A DNA stretch of 64,000 nucleotides from Micromonospora pattaloongensis. GTDB taxonomy: Bacteria > Actinomycetota > Actinomycetes > Mycobacteriales > Micromonosporaceae. Made by a program: the position numbers and the translations under genes. Positions 32,119-40,895 of the stretch are shown here, in pieces; the stretch's first letter is position 1, and every line of letters begins with the position of its first letter. The stretch is from positions 372,001-436,000 of the forward strand of contig NZ_FNPH01000004.1 in assembly GCF_900107255.1 (NCBI RefSeq). The letters run 5' to 3'. The notes under the pieces were generated by a model. That model saw nothing but the letters and a program-made list of their open reading frames with translations, was not told the DNA's origin and ran no database searches.

Positions 32119-33261
32119 TCAGGGGCGACCGAGCGAGCGGGAGATCACCAGGCGCTGGATCTGGTTGGTCCCCTCCACGATCTGCAGCACCTTCGCCTCC
32201 CGCATGTAGCGCTCGACGGGGTGGTCGGCGACATAGCCGTACCCACCGAGCACCTGCACCGCGTCGGTGGTGACCCGCATCGCCGTGTCGGTGGCGAAGA
32301 GCTTCGCCTTGGCCGCCTCGATCGAGTACGGGCGGCCGGCGTCGCGCAGCCGGGCGGCGGCGAGCGTCAGCGCCCGGGCGGCCGAGACCGCGGTGGCCAT
32401 GTCGGCCAGTAGGAAGCCGAGCCCCTGGAACTCCGCGATCGGCCGGCCGAACTGCTCGCGCTCGCGGGCGTACGCCACGGCGTAGTCGAGCGCGCCCTGG
32501 GCGAGCCCCACCGCGCAGGCGGCGATGCCGAGCCGGCCGGAGTCCAGCGCCGACATGGCGATCTTGAAACCGGTCCCCTCCTCCCCCACGAGCCGGTCCG
32601 CCGGCACCCGTGCGCCGTCGAAGGCGATCTGCGCGATCGGCGAGGAACGCAGGCCCATCGTCTTCTCCGGCGCCTGCGGAACGATCCCGGCCGTGCCGGC
32701 GTCGGCCAGCAGGCAGGAGATCCCGGCCGGGCCGGGGCCGCCGGTCCGGCAGAAGATGTTGTAGAAGTCGGCGTGGTGGGCGTGGGTGATCCAGGCCTTG
32801 GTGCCGGTCACCACGTACGCGTCGTCGTCGCGGACGGCCTTCGTGGTCAGGGCGGCGGCGTCGGAGCCGCCCTGCGGCTCGGACAGGCAGTAGGCGCCGA
32901 GCAGCTCGCCGCCGAGCATGTCGGGCAGCAGCTTGCGCAGCTGTTCGCCGCCGTACGCGGCGACCGGGTAGCAGGCGAGGGTGTGCACGCTCACCGCCTC
33001 CGCCACGGCCAGCCAGCGGGACGCGAGCACCTCGAGGACCTGCAGGTAGACCTCGTAGGGCTGGGCGCCGCCGCCGACCTCCTCGGGATAGGGCAGGCCG
33101 AGCAGGCCGGCGCGGCCGAGGGTGCGCAGCACGTCCCGCGGGAACTCGGCGCGCGCCTCGAAGGACTCGACCTGCGGCGCGAGCTCCCGGTCGGCGAGTT
33201 CGGTGGCGAGGTCGAGCAGCTCGTACGCCTCGGGGGTGGGCAGGATCCGTGCGACGGTCAT
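32119..33261 (-). CDS. Acyl-CoA dehydrogenase
   Basis: A 380-residue FAD-dependent dehydrogenase that introduces an alpha-beta double bond into acyl-CoA. Landmarks are GAYCLSEPQGGSDAAALTTK (FAD-binding region), YVVTGTKAWITHAHHADFY, EREQFGRPIAEFQ, VQVLGGYGYVADHPVERYMRE and the catalytic glutamate region QIVEGTNQIQRLVISR. The chain-length preference is unknown. It overlaps the M24 peptidase by four bases (ATGA). Given crotonyl-CoA as the lysine pathway product, a short-chain role is conceivable but not shown. Confidence 0.93.
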   Translation of the reverse strand: MTVARILPTPEAYELLDLATELADRELAPQVESFEARAEFPRDVLRTLGRAGLLGLPYPEEVGGGAQPYEVYLQVLEVLASRWLAVAEAVSVHTLACYPVAAYGGEQLRKLLPDMLGGELLGAYCLSEPQGGSDAAALTTKAVRDDDAYVVTGTKAWITHAHHADFYNIFCRTGGPGPAGISCLLADAGTAGIVPQAPEKTMGLRSSPIAQIAFDGARVPADRLVGEEGTGFKIAMSALDSGRLGIAACAVGLAQGALDYAVAYAREREQFGRPIAEFQGLGFLLADMATAVSAARALTLAAARLRDAGRPYSIEAAKAKLFATDTAMRVTTDAVQVLGGYGYVADHPVERYMREAKVLQIVEGTNQIQRLVISRSLGRP

Positions 33262-34376
33262 AGCAGGGTCAACTCCGTGGGTGTGGTGTTGAGACGCTCC
33301 ACGCCGTCCGGGGTGCAGACGACGATGTCCTCGATCCGGGCTCCGTGTCGCCCGGCCAGGTAGATCCCCGGCTCGATGGAGAAGGCCATCCCCGGTTCCA
33401 GCGGCAGGGTGTTGCCGGACACCAGGTACGGCTCCTCGTGGCCGTCGAGGCCGATGCCGTGGCCGGTGCGGTGCAGGAAGGCGGCGCCGTACCCGGCCTC
33501 GGTGATCATGTCGCGGGCGACGGCGTCGACGGACTCGGCGGTGACGCCGGGGCGCACCGCGGCGACCGCGGCCCGCTGGGCGGCGCGGAGCACCTCGTAG
33601 TAGGCGAGGAACTCCGGGTCGGGGACGCCACCGGCGACGTAGGTGCGGGTGGAGTCGGAGCAGTAGCCGGCGGGGGTGGTGCCGCCGATGTCGACCACCA
33701 CCGGGTCGCCGGGCTCGATCACCCGGTCCGAGGTCTCGTGGTGCGGGCTGGCCGCGTTCGGGCCGGCGGCCACGATGACGAAGTCGACGGTGGCGTGTCC
33801 GGCGTCCCGGATCGCGGCCGCGATGTCCGCGCCGACCTCGACCTCGGTGCGGCCCGGGCGCAGCCACTCCGCCATCCGGGCGTGCACCGCGTCGATCGCG
33901 GCGCCGGCGTCGCGCAGCGCCGCCACCTCCGCCGGGGTCTTGCGCATCCGCAACTCGCGCAGCACGTCGCCGGCGAGACGCTGGGTGGCCCCGGGCACCG
34001 CGGCGCGCAGCGCGAGGACCTGCTCGGCCCACATCCGGTTGCCGAGCCCGACGGCGACGACCGGGCCGGGCAACGCCGCGCGGACCAGCGGGTACGGATC
34101 GGTGCCGTCGGGGTGGTCGACGATGCGCAGGCCGGTTCCGGACGCCGGGGACGCCTCGGCGGCGGGCCGCTCCAGCGTCGGCACGATCAACGTCGGGGTG
34201 CCGTGCGTGGGCAGGACCAGGCAGGTGAGCCGTTCGGTCTCGTGCGCGTGGTAGCCGGTCAGGTAGCGCAGGTCCGACCCGGGGGTGACGAGCAGCGCGT
34301 CGAGGCCCGCCCGGGCCGCGGCGCGCTGGGCGGCCGCGAGCCGCTGCGGCGGGTACAGCTCGGTGAGATCGGACAC
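33258..34376 (-). CDS. M24-family (Xaa-Pro) peptidase
   Basis: A 372-residue pita-bread metallopeptidase. The N-terminal creatinase-like domain (1-140; LLVTPGSDLRYLTGYHAHET) precedes the catalytic domain with metal ligands in VVVDIGGTTPAGYCSDSTRTYV, LHRTGHGIGLDGHEEPYLV and MAFSIEPGIYLAGRHGARIEDI. It probably removes residues from X-Pro peptides, although creatinase-like or other C-N hydrolases share this fold. It is translated with the acyl-CoA dehydrogenase. Confidence 0.92.
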   Translation of the reverse strand: MSDLTELYPPQRLAAAQRAAARAGLDALLVTPGSDLRYLTGYHAHETERLTCLVLPTHGTPTLIVPTLERPAAEASPASGTGLRIVDHPDGTDPYPLVRAALPGPVVAVGLGNRMWAEQVLALRAAVPGATQRLAGDVLRELRMRKTPAEVAALRDAGAAIDAVHARMAEWLRPGRTEVEVGADIAAAIRDAGHATVDFVIVAAGPNAASPHHETSDRVIEPGDPVVVDIGGTTPAGYCSDSTRTYVAGGVPDPEFLAYYEVLRAAQRAAVAAVRPGVTAESVDAVARDMITEAGYGAAFLHRTGHGIGLDGHEEPYLVSGNTLPLEPGMAFSIEPGIYLAGRHGARIEDIVVCTPDGVERLNTTPTELTLL

Positions 34377-34435
34377 ACGCCAAGCTTAACGTTCGTTTGG
34401 CCACCGTCGGTCGCCACCCTCCTGCCGGACAGGGG

Positions 34436-35515
34436 TCAGTGCGCCAGAGCGGCGGAGACGACGGCGCGGGTGCGGGGGGTGGCGGTGACCAGGTCGGTGC
34501 TGTCGAGGTACTGGTCGACCGCGCCGACCGGCGGGAGCCGCCGCAGCCACGGGTTGGTGATCGCGGCCCGCAGCGCGCCGGTGAACCGTCCCGCGTCGAG
34601 CACCAGGAAGGGCCGATTGTGGAAGCACCGCACGCGCGGGTCGACCGGCTCGGCGAGGCCGGTGTCGTTCATCCGCGTCGCCACCTCCTCGTACGCGTGC
34701 GACAGCCACCGCTCCCGGGTGCGCCAGTCGCTGGCCGCCAGCGCGTTACGCAGCGCCCCGACCAGCTCCTCCGCCCCCGGCAGCCGGGCAAACGCGCTGC
34801 CGAGCCACTTGTTGTACGGCGGATACCGGCGCGCCAGCAGCAGGCACAGCCGCATCAGGTCGCGGGCCAGCCGCGCGGCGACCATCGCGCTGCCCAGCTC
34901 GTCGCCGACCTCGCCGCACCGCCCGACGACGTGCTCCTCCCTGCCGATCCGCGACCACTGGCAGGCGAGCACGTAGCGCCACACGTCGTCGGGGTACCAG
35001 GCCAGCTGGTCCCGCGCGGCCGTGAGCGTGCCGTCCAGGCCGTCGTGGAAGACCGCGCCGCCGGTCACCTCCGCCAGCCGCTGGGTCGGGGCCGACAGCC
35101 AGTCCAGGTCGCTGACCCGGCGTCGCGGATCGAAGCCGAGGGTCGCCTCGAACCAGGCGCCGAGCTCGCTGACGGTCACCCCGTGCCGGTCCCCCGCGGC
35201 GGAGAGCACCCCGAACCCGGTGTCGCCGTCGTGGGCGAACCGGGTCGGATGGTCGAGGAAGGTCGCCGGCAGCTCCGCCGAGAACGCCGCGACGATCTGC
35301 TGGGCGAGCGCCGGATCGGCCCCGTCGAGGAAGAGCTGCACGCGCGGACCCCAGTCGTGGTCGGTCGAGCGCGGCGTGTCGAAACCGAGCAGCTCCGAGC
35401 CGAAGTCCAGGCGGCCGGCGGCGTAGCGCAGCCCCGGGAAACGGGCCGCCAGCAGCGGCGCGATCAGCTCGGTGTAGAAACGCCGATTCAACTCCAGCCC
35501 CGGCACGAAACCCAT
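34436..35515 (-). CDS. DUF4037 nucleotidyltransferase-like protein
   Basis: A 359-residue DUF4037 protein. The N-terminal half resembles a nucleotidyltransferase domain: ELNRRFYTELIAPLLAARFP at 8-27, GSELLGFDTPRSTDHDWGPRVQLF with the 'GSELLGFD-x-STDHDWG' motif that carries acidic residues in the position of the metal-binding site. The C-terminal half (YVLACQWSRIGREEHVVGRCGEVGD, and ARRYPPYNKWLGSAFARLPG) is helical and family-specific. Substrate and partner are unknown. ATG 35515 follows GGGAGG. It is divergent from the exonuclease gene. Confidence 0.88.
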   Translation of the reverse strand: MGFVPGLELNRRFYTELIAPLLAARFPGLRYAAGRLDFGSELLGFDTPRSTDHDWGPRVQLFLDGADPALAQQIVAAFSAELPATFLDHPTRFAHDGDTGFGVLSAAGDRHGVTVSELGAWFEATLGFDPRRRVSDLDWLSAPTQRLAEVTGGAVFHDGLDGTLTAARDQLAWYPDDVWRYVLACQWSRIGREEHVVGRCGEVGDELGSAMVAARLARDLMRLCLLLARRYPPYNKWLGSAFARLPGAEELVGALRNALAASDWRTRERWLSHAYEEVATRMNDTGLAEPVDPRVRCFHNRPFLVLDAGRFTGALRAAITNPWLRRLPPVGAVDQYLDSTDLVTATPRTRAVVSAALAH

Positions 35516-35614
35516 GCCGGCAGCCTCCCGCAGACACGGCGATGATCGCCGCGGAACGGTCCGGGACGGAGCGGCGGATGGCCGGGCCCGGCGGGCGCGT
35601 GCGACGCTGTCCGC

Positions 35615-36529
35615 GTGACCGAACCCCGCCCCCTGCTGCTGGTCGACGCGCCGAGCCTCTACTTCCGCGCCTTCTTCGGCATCCCGACGTCGGCGGCGAA
35701 AGCGCCGGACGGCAGCCCGGTGAACGCTGTGCGCGGCTTCCTGGACATGCTCGCCACGCTGATCCGCACCCGCCGACCCGACCGGCTGGTGTGCGCGCTG
35801 GACTACGACTGGCGCCCGCACTGGCGGGTGGCGCTGCTGCCGTCGTACAAGGCGCACCGGCTCTCCCCGACCGGCGGCGAGGTGGTGCCCGATGAGCTCA
35901 CCCCGCAGGTCCCGCTGATCCTGGAGGTGCTCGACGCGATGGGCATCGCGGCGACCGGCGCCACCGGATACGAGGCCGACGACGTGATCGGAACCCTCGC
36001 CACGACCCAGCCCGGCCCGGTGGAGGTGGCCTCCGGCGACCGCGACCTGTTCCAACTGATCGACGACGCCAAGCCGGTGCGGTTGCTGTACTGCGGGCGG
36101 GGCGTGGCCAAGCTGCAGGACTGCGACGACCAGGCGGTGCAGGGGCTCTACGGGGTGCCCGCGGCGGCGTACGCGGACTTCGCGGCGCTGCGCGGCGACC
36201 CGAGCGACGGGCTGCCGGGCGTCGCCGGGGTCGGCGAGAAGACCGCGGCCCGGCTGATCGGGCGGTACGGCTCGCTGGACGGGATCCTCACGGCGCTCGA
36301 CCAGCCCGGCTCCGGCTTCGCCCCCGGACTGCGCGCCAAGCTGCTCGCCGCCCGCGACTATCTGGCCGTGGCGCCCACGGTGGTGCGGGTCGCCCGCGAC
36401 GCGCCGCTCAGCCCGCTCGACCCGACGCTGCCGACGGCGCCGGCCGACCCGGACCGTCTGCTGACCCTGGCCGAGAAGTGGAACCTCGCGGGCGCGACGC
36501 GACGGCTCGTGGACGCCGTCTCCGGCTGA
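35615..36529 (+). CDS. 5'-3' exonuclease (Pol I N-terminal/FEN-like)
   Basis: A 304-residue stand-alone flap/5' exonuclease, like the N-terminal domain of DNA polymerase I. The acidic active-site clusters are visible in LLVDAPSLYFRAF, GYEADDVIGTLATT and EVASGDRDLFQLIDD; the H3TH DNA-binding region is DPSDGLPGVAGVGEKTAARL. It removes RNA primers or flaps during replication and repair and may back up PolA. The start is a GTG at 35615. The downstream convergent gene is the HelY helicase, only 10 bases away. Confidence 0.92.
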   Translation: MTEPRPLLLVDAPSLYFRAFFGIPTSAAKAPDGSPVNAVRGFLDMLATLIRTRRPDRLVCALDYDWRPHWRVALLPSYKAHRLSPTGGEVVPDELTPQVPLILEVLDAMGIAATGATGYEADDVIGTLATTQPGPVEVASGDRDLFQLIDDAKPVRLLYCGRGVAKLQDCDDQAVQGLYGVPAAAYADFAALRGDPSDGLPGVAGVGEKTAARLIGRYGSLDGILTALDQPGSGFAPGLRAKLLAARDYLAVAPTVVRVARDAPLSPLDPTLPTAPADPDRLLTLAEKWNLAGATRRLVDAVSG

Positions 36530-36539
36530 ACGCTGGCGC

Positions 36540-39350
36540 TCAGCCCGGCCGCACCGGCTCGCCCGGCCCGCTGACCGCGTTGTAGGAGAGCACCCCGCGG
36601 TTGACGATCCCCATCGCCTGCCGCGCGGTTCCGCGCAGCTCCGCCGACGCGCCCGCGGCGTCGGCGAGCTGGCCGAGCAGGTCCACGACCTGGCGCGCCC
36701 AACGCACGAAGTCCCCGGCCGGCATGTCGCCCTCGAGGCTGTCGCCGCTGCCGAGCACCTTCGCCAGCGGCTCGCCGCGCGCCCACCGGAAAATGGGCCA
36801 GGCGAAGCCGAGATCGGGCTCGCGGGTGGCCTCCAGCCCGCGCGCCGCCTCGTCGGCCTCCAGCTCCGCCCAGGTCTTCAGCGTCGCGTCGACGGCGTCG
36901 GAGACCGGGCCGCGCGGCAGCGCCGCCCGGTCGTCGAGCTCACGGCGCGCCTCGTAGACCACCACCGACACCGCCGCGGCGAGTTCGGCCGGCGACAGCC
37001 CGTCCCACACCCCGCGGCGCAGGCATTCGGCGACCAGCAGGTCGGCCTCCGACCAGATCCGCGACAGCATCCGCCCCGCGTCGGTCACCTCACCGCCGTC
37101 CGGCGTCAGGTAGCCGCGGCTGACGAGCAGCTCGCAGACCCGGTCGAAGGTGCGCGCCAGCGAGCCGGTCCGACCGGCCACCCGGTCGCGCAACTCGTCG
37201 GTGTCGCGCCGCAGCCGCCAGCGCCGCTCCGCCCAGCGCGCGTGCTCCTCACGGTCCGGGCAGGCGTGGCAGGGATGCCGGCGAAGCTCCGCCCGCAACT
37301 CCAGCAGCCGCTCGTCGTCGCCGGTGCCCCGCGCGCGCCCGCCCCGCCGGCGCGCGTGCCGGTCCAGGCCGGTCGCGCTGATCGCCGCGGCCAGATCGCG
37401 GCGCGCCGCCGGCGAGCGGTGGTTGAAGTGCTTGGGTACGCGCAACCGCTCCAGCACCTCGGCCGGCGCGGTGAAGTCCCCCGCGGTGACCCGGCCGGCC
37501 CAGCGGTCCTGGGTGAGCACCAGCGGGCGCGGCTCCCCGAAGCCGCCCGTGCCGGGGTCGAGCACCACCGCGAGCCCGGCGCGCCGGCCCGACGGCACCC
37601 GGATCACGTCGCCGACGCGCAGCCGCTCCAGCGAGGCGACCGCGGCCGCACGGCGCTGGCTCTGTCCCTGCCGGGCCAGGGCCCGCTCGCGCTCCGCGAT
37701 CGCCACCCGCAGCGAGAAGTACTCGTCGAAGTCACCAAGGTGGCACTGGATCTCCGCGCCGTACGCCTCGATGGTCTCCTCGTTGCGCTGCACCTGCCGC
37801 GCCAGGCCCACCACCGACCGGTCGGCCTGGAACTGCGCGAACGACGACTCGAGCAGGCTGCGGGCGGCCGCCACCCCGACCGAGCCGGCGAGGTTGACCG
37901 CCATGTTGTATGACGGCCGGAAGCTCGAGCGCAGCGGGTAGGTGCGGGTGGACGCCAGCCCGGCGACGTGCCGCGGGTCGACCTCGGGCGACCAGACCAC
38001 GACCGCGTGCCCCTCGACGTCGATGCCGCGGCGGCCCGCCCGGCCGGTCAGCTGGGTGTACTCGCCGGGGGTCAGGTCGACGTGCGCCTCGCCGTTGTAC
38101 TTGACCAGCCGCTCCAGCACGACGCAGCGCGCCGGCATGTTGATGCCCAGCGCGAGGGTCTCGGTGGCGAACACGGCCTTCACCAGGCCGCGCACGAACA
38201 GCTCCTCGACCACTTCCTTGAACGCCGGCAGCATCCCGGCGTGGTGCGCCGCCACGCCGCGTTCGAGCCCGTCGAGCCACTCCCAGTAGCCCAGCACCGA
38301 CAGGTCCTCGCCGGGGATGGCGCGCATCCGCTCCTCGACCACCCGCCGGATCTCGGCGCGCTCGTCCGGTGCGGTCAACCGCAGTCCGGCGGCCAGACAC
38401 TGCTGCACCGCGGCGGCGCAGCCGGCCCGGCTGAAGATGAACAGGATCGCCGGCAGCAGCCCCTCGCGGTCGAGGCGCTCGACGATGTCCGCGCGCAGCG
38501 GCGGCCGCCACCGTGGCCCGCGCCCGCCGCCGCGCCCCGCGCCGGGGCCGGCCGCGCGGCCGTCGGTCATCTCCAGCCGGCGCAGCATCTCCCGCGTGTA
38601 GCGCAGCAGCTCCGGGTGCACGTCGTGCTTGCGCGCGGCGTCCGCGTCGTGGAACAAATCGAACGTGCGGCGGCCGACGAGCATGTGCTGCCACAGCGGA
38701 ACGGGTCGGTGCTCGCTGACCACCACCTCGGTCTCGCCGCGCACGGTCACCAGCCAGTCCGCGAACTCCTCGGCGTTCGAGACGGTCGCCGACAGCGAGA
38801 CGAGCGTGACCGAGGCGGGCAGGTGGATGATCACCTCTTCCCAGACCGCGCCCCGGAACCGGTCGGCGAGGTAGTGCACCTCGTCCATCACCACGTACGC
38901 CAGGCCGCGCAGCGTCGCCGAGCCGGCGTAGAGCATGTTGCGCAGCACCTCGGTGGTCATCACCACCACCGGCGCGTCGCCGTTGATCGCGTTGTCGCCG
39001 GTCAGCAGCCCCACCTGCTCGGCGCCGTACCGGTCGACCAGGTCGTGGTACTTCTGGTTCGACAACGCCTTGATGGGCGTGGTGTAGAAGCACTTGCGGG
39101 GGCGACCCCCGTCGCCGTCGCGCGACCGCAGCGCCAGGTGCACCGCGAACTCACCGACCACCGTCTTGCCCGCGCCGGTCGGCGCGCAGACGAGCACGCC
39201 GCTGCCCCGCTCCAGGGCCTGGCATGCCTCACGTTGGAAGTCGTCGAGCTCGAACCCGAGGTCGAGCGCGAAATCTTCAAGCGCGGGGAACGCGGTGGCC
39301 TGCGTGGCCCGGCGGCGCGCCGCGGCGTACCGCTCGGCGGGGCTCGACAT
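36540..39350 (-). CDS. helY: DEAD/DEAH-box helicase HelY (Ski2/Mtr4-like)
   Basis: A 936-residue superfamily 2 helicase. Walker A is CAPTGAGKT at about 55-63, motif Ia FYTTPIKALSNQKYHDLVD, DEVH box VVMDEVHYLADRF, motif III LVSLSATVSN, and the second RecA domain has LALGINMPARCVVLERLVKY and LTGRAGRRGIDVEGH. The C-terminal DSHCT domain is rich in helices. HelY-type enzymes are the actinobacterial relatives of Mtr4 and probably unwind RNA or RNA/DNA structures. ATG 39350 is chosen; the ten residues upstream lack a ribosome site. Confidence 0.94.
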   Translation of the reverse strand: MSSPAERYAAARRRATQATAFPALEDFALDLGFELDDFQREACQALERGSGVLVCAPTGAGKTVVGEFAVHLALRSRDGDGGRPRKCFYTTPIKALSNQKYHDLVDRYGAEQVGLLTGDNAINGDAPVVVMTTEVLRNMLYAGSATLRGLAYVVMDEVHYLADRFRGAVWEEVIIHLPASVTLVSLSATVSNAEEFADWLVTVRGETEVVVSEHRPVPLWQHMLVGRRTFDLFHDADAARKHDVHPELLRYTREMLRRLEMTDGRAAGPGAGRGGGRGPRWRPPLRADIVERLDREGLLPAILFIFSRAGCAAAVQQCLAAGLRLTAPDERAEIRRVVEERMRAIPGEDLSVLGYWEWLDGLERGVAAHHAGMLPAFKEVVEELFVRGLVKAVFATETLALGINMPARCVVLERLVKYNGEAHVDLTPGEYTQLTGRAGRRGIDVEGHAVVVWSPEVDPRHVAGLASTRTYPLRSSFRPSYNMAVNLAGSVGVAAARSLLESSFAQFQADRSVVGLARQVQRNEETIEAYGAEIQCHLGDFDEYFSLRVAIAERERALARQGQSQRRAAAVASLERLRVGDVIRVPSGRRAGLAVVLDPGTGGFGEPRPLVLTQDRWAGRVTAGDFTAPAEVLERLRVPKHFNHRSPAARRDLAAAISATGLDRHARRRGGRARGTGDDERLLELRAELRRHPCHACPDREEHARWAERRWRLRRDTDELRDRVAGRTGSLARTFDRVCELLVSRGYLTPDGGEVTDAGRMLSRIWSEADLLVAECLRRGVWDGLSPAELAAAVSVVVYEARRELDDRAALPRGPVSDAVDATLKTWAELEADEAARGLEATREPDLGFAWPIFRWARGEPLAKVLGSGDSLEGDMPAGDFVRWARQVVDLLGQLADAAGASAELRGTARQAMGIVNRGVLSYNAVSGPGEPVRPG

Positions 39351-39436
39351 GTCATCAAGATTAGTGCGTACGGGCGGCACGTACCCCCCGAGGCCGTCGA
39401 GCAGACCGTCGCGAGTGTCTCGATAGGGTGCACGGC

Positions 39437-40210
39437 GTGCCGGAGCAGACCGAACCGCCCAGTCCCCGTACGCCGCTCGGACCCGCCGCCACCGCCCACC
39501 CGGCGCCCCGCCGGCGCGTCGACGCCGTGCTCTTCGACTTCCACGGCACCCTCGCCCAGGTCGAGGACCCGGTGAGCTGGGTGCTCGCCGCGGCCGCCGC
39601 GTGCGGGGTGACGCTGGAGCGGCCCCGCGCGACCGTGCTGGCCGACCGGCTCGTCACCGCCGGACGCGCCGGCGGGCCGCTGCCGGCCCGGGTGCCGCCC
39701 CGGCTGGCCGAGGTCTGGGGCGACCGGGACCTCTACCCGGACGCGCACCGGGCCGCCTACACGGGCCTGGCGGCGACCGTCGACGCCGGTGTCGCCGGGC
39801 TGGCGGACGCGCTCTACGACCGGCTGCTGCGGCCGGAGGGATGGGTGCCGTACGCCGACACCGCCGACACGCTGCGCGCGCTGCGGGCCGCCGGCGTTCC
39901 GGTCGCGCTGGTCAGCAACATCGGCTTCGACATCCGGCCGCTCTTCGCGGCGTGGGGCATCGCGGAGCTGATCGACGCGTACGCGCTCTCCTACGAGGTG
40001 GGGCGCTGCAAGCCCGATCCGGCGATCTTCCTGCGGGCGTGCGGGATGCTCGGCGTCGACCCGGAGCGGACGCTGATGGTCGGCGACACCCCGGCCGACG
40101 CGGGGGCGGTGCACGCCGGCTGCGCCACGCTGGTGCTCCCCGCCGCCGAGCCGGGCCGGGCCAACGGGCTCGCCGCCGTGCTGGACCTGGCCGAGGTGAC
40201 CCGGGCGTGA
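39437..40210 (+). CDS. HAD-superfamily phosphatase (subfamily IA)
   Basis: A 257-residue hydrolase with a disordered Pro-rich N-terminus. HAD motif I is DAVLFDFHGTLAQ, motif II ALVSNIGFD, motif III lysine in GRCKPDPAIF and motif IV MVGDTPADAGAV. The substrate is unknown. The second aspartate of the usual DxDxT motif is replaced by histidine (DFHGT), a variant that occurs in this family. GTG 39437 is the best start. The stop overlaps the GTG of the pentapeptide-repeat gene, so the two are co-translated. Confidence 0.9.
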   Translation: MPEQTEPPSPRTPLGPAATAHPAPRRRVDAVLFDFHGTLAQVEDPVSWVLAAAAACGVTLERPRATVLADRLVTAGRAGGPLPARVPPRLAEVWGDRDLYPDAHRAAYTGLAATVDAGVAGLADALYDRLLRPEGWVPYADTADTLRALRAAGVPVALVSNIGFDIRPLFAAWGIAELIDAYALSYEVGRCKPDPAIFLRACGMLGVDPERTLMVGDTPADAGAVHAGCATLVLPAAEPGRANGLAAVLDLAEVTRA

Positions 40211-40806
40211 CCGAGCGGCGGGTGATCGAGGGCGAGTCGTTCCGCGACGAGGACCGGTACGGCGAACAGCTGCGAAACGTCGCCTACACGCGGTGCGCGT
40301 TCCACGACGTGGACCTGACCGAGGCGGTCAGCCGCGGCGTGGTCTTCACCGAGTGCACCTTCGGCAACGTCCGCCTCAACGCCTCGCGGCACACCGATTC
40401 GGCGTTCCTGCGCTGCACCTTCACCCGCTGCAACCTCTTCGACGCGGAGTTCACCGACTGCAAGCTGACCGGCAGCACGTTCGCGGAGTGCGACCTGCGG
40501 CCGCTGCGGGTGACCGGCGGCGACTGGTCGTTCGCGGCGCTGCCCCGCGCCGACCTGCGCGGCGTCGCCTTCTCCGGCGTCCGGATGCGCGAGGTGGACC
40601 TGACCGGCGCGGACTGCGCCGACGGCGTCTTCCGGGACGTGGACCTGTCCGGGGCGCAGCTGCACCGGGCGACGCTGCGCGGCTGCGACCTGCGCGGCAG
40701 CGACCTCACCGCGCTCGACCCCACCACGGCAACGCTGGCCGGCGCGATCATCGACTCCACCCAGGCCATCGTCATCGCCCAGACCCTCGGCCTCCACATC
40801 CGCTGA
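40207..40806 (+). CDS. Pentapeptide-repeat protein
   Basis: A 199-residue protein made of tandem pentapeptide repeats of A(D/N)LxX type, forming a right-handed quadrilateral beta-helix: for example FHDVDLTEAVSRGVVFTECT, NASRHTDSAFLRCTFTRCNL and RADLRGVAFSGVRMREVDLT. MfpA/Qnr relatives mimic DNA and protect gyrase; most others have no known role. No gyrase evidence exists here. It starts at GTG 40207 overlapping the HAD gene stop. A few cysteines in the repeats (RCTFTRCNLF) are unremarkable for the family. Confidence 0.9.
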   Translation: MTERRVIEGESFRDEDRYGEQLRNVAYTRCAFHDVDLTEAVSRGVVFTECTFGNVRLNASRHTDSAFLRCTFTRCNLFDAEFTDCKLTGSTFAECDLRPLRVTGGDWSFAALPRADLRGVAFSGVRMREVDLTGADCADGVFRDVDLSGAQLHRATLRGCDLRGSDLTALDPTTATLAGAIIDSTQAIVIAQTLGLHIR

Positions 40807-40816
40807 CCCCTCCGCT

Positions 40817-40883
40817 CGCCGTGATCAGGGAACAGCTCCCGCGTGTCGCGGCGTGTCCACGCACCACATCCCTGATCACGGCG
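40817..40883. repeat. 15-base inverted repeat CGCCGTGATCAGGGA between convergent genes
   Basis: CGCCGTGATCAGGGA (40817-40831) and its exact complement (40869-40883) flank a 37-base spacer, with a further GATCAGGGG just after. It separates the pentapeptide and lipid-kinase genes and can act as a terminator. The GATCAGGGA core may be a REP-like element dispersed through the genome; this is untested here. Confidence 0.6.
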
Positions 40884-40895
40884 ATCAGGGGCGGG

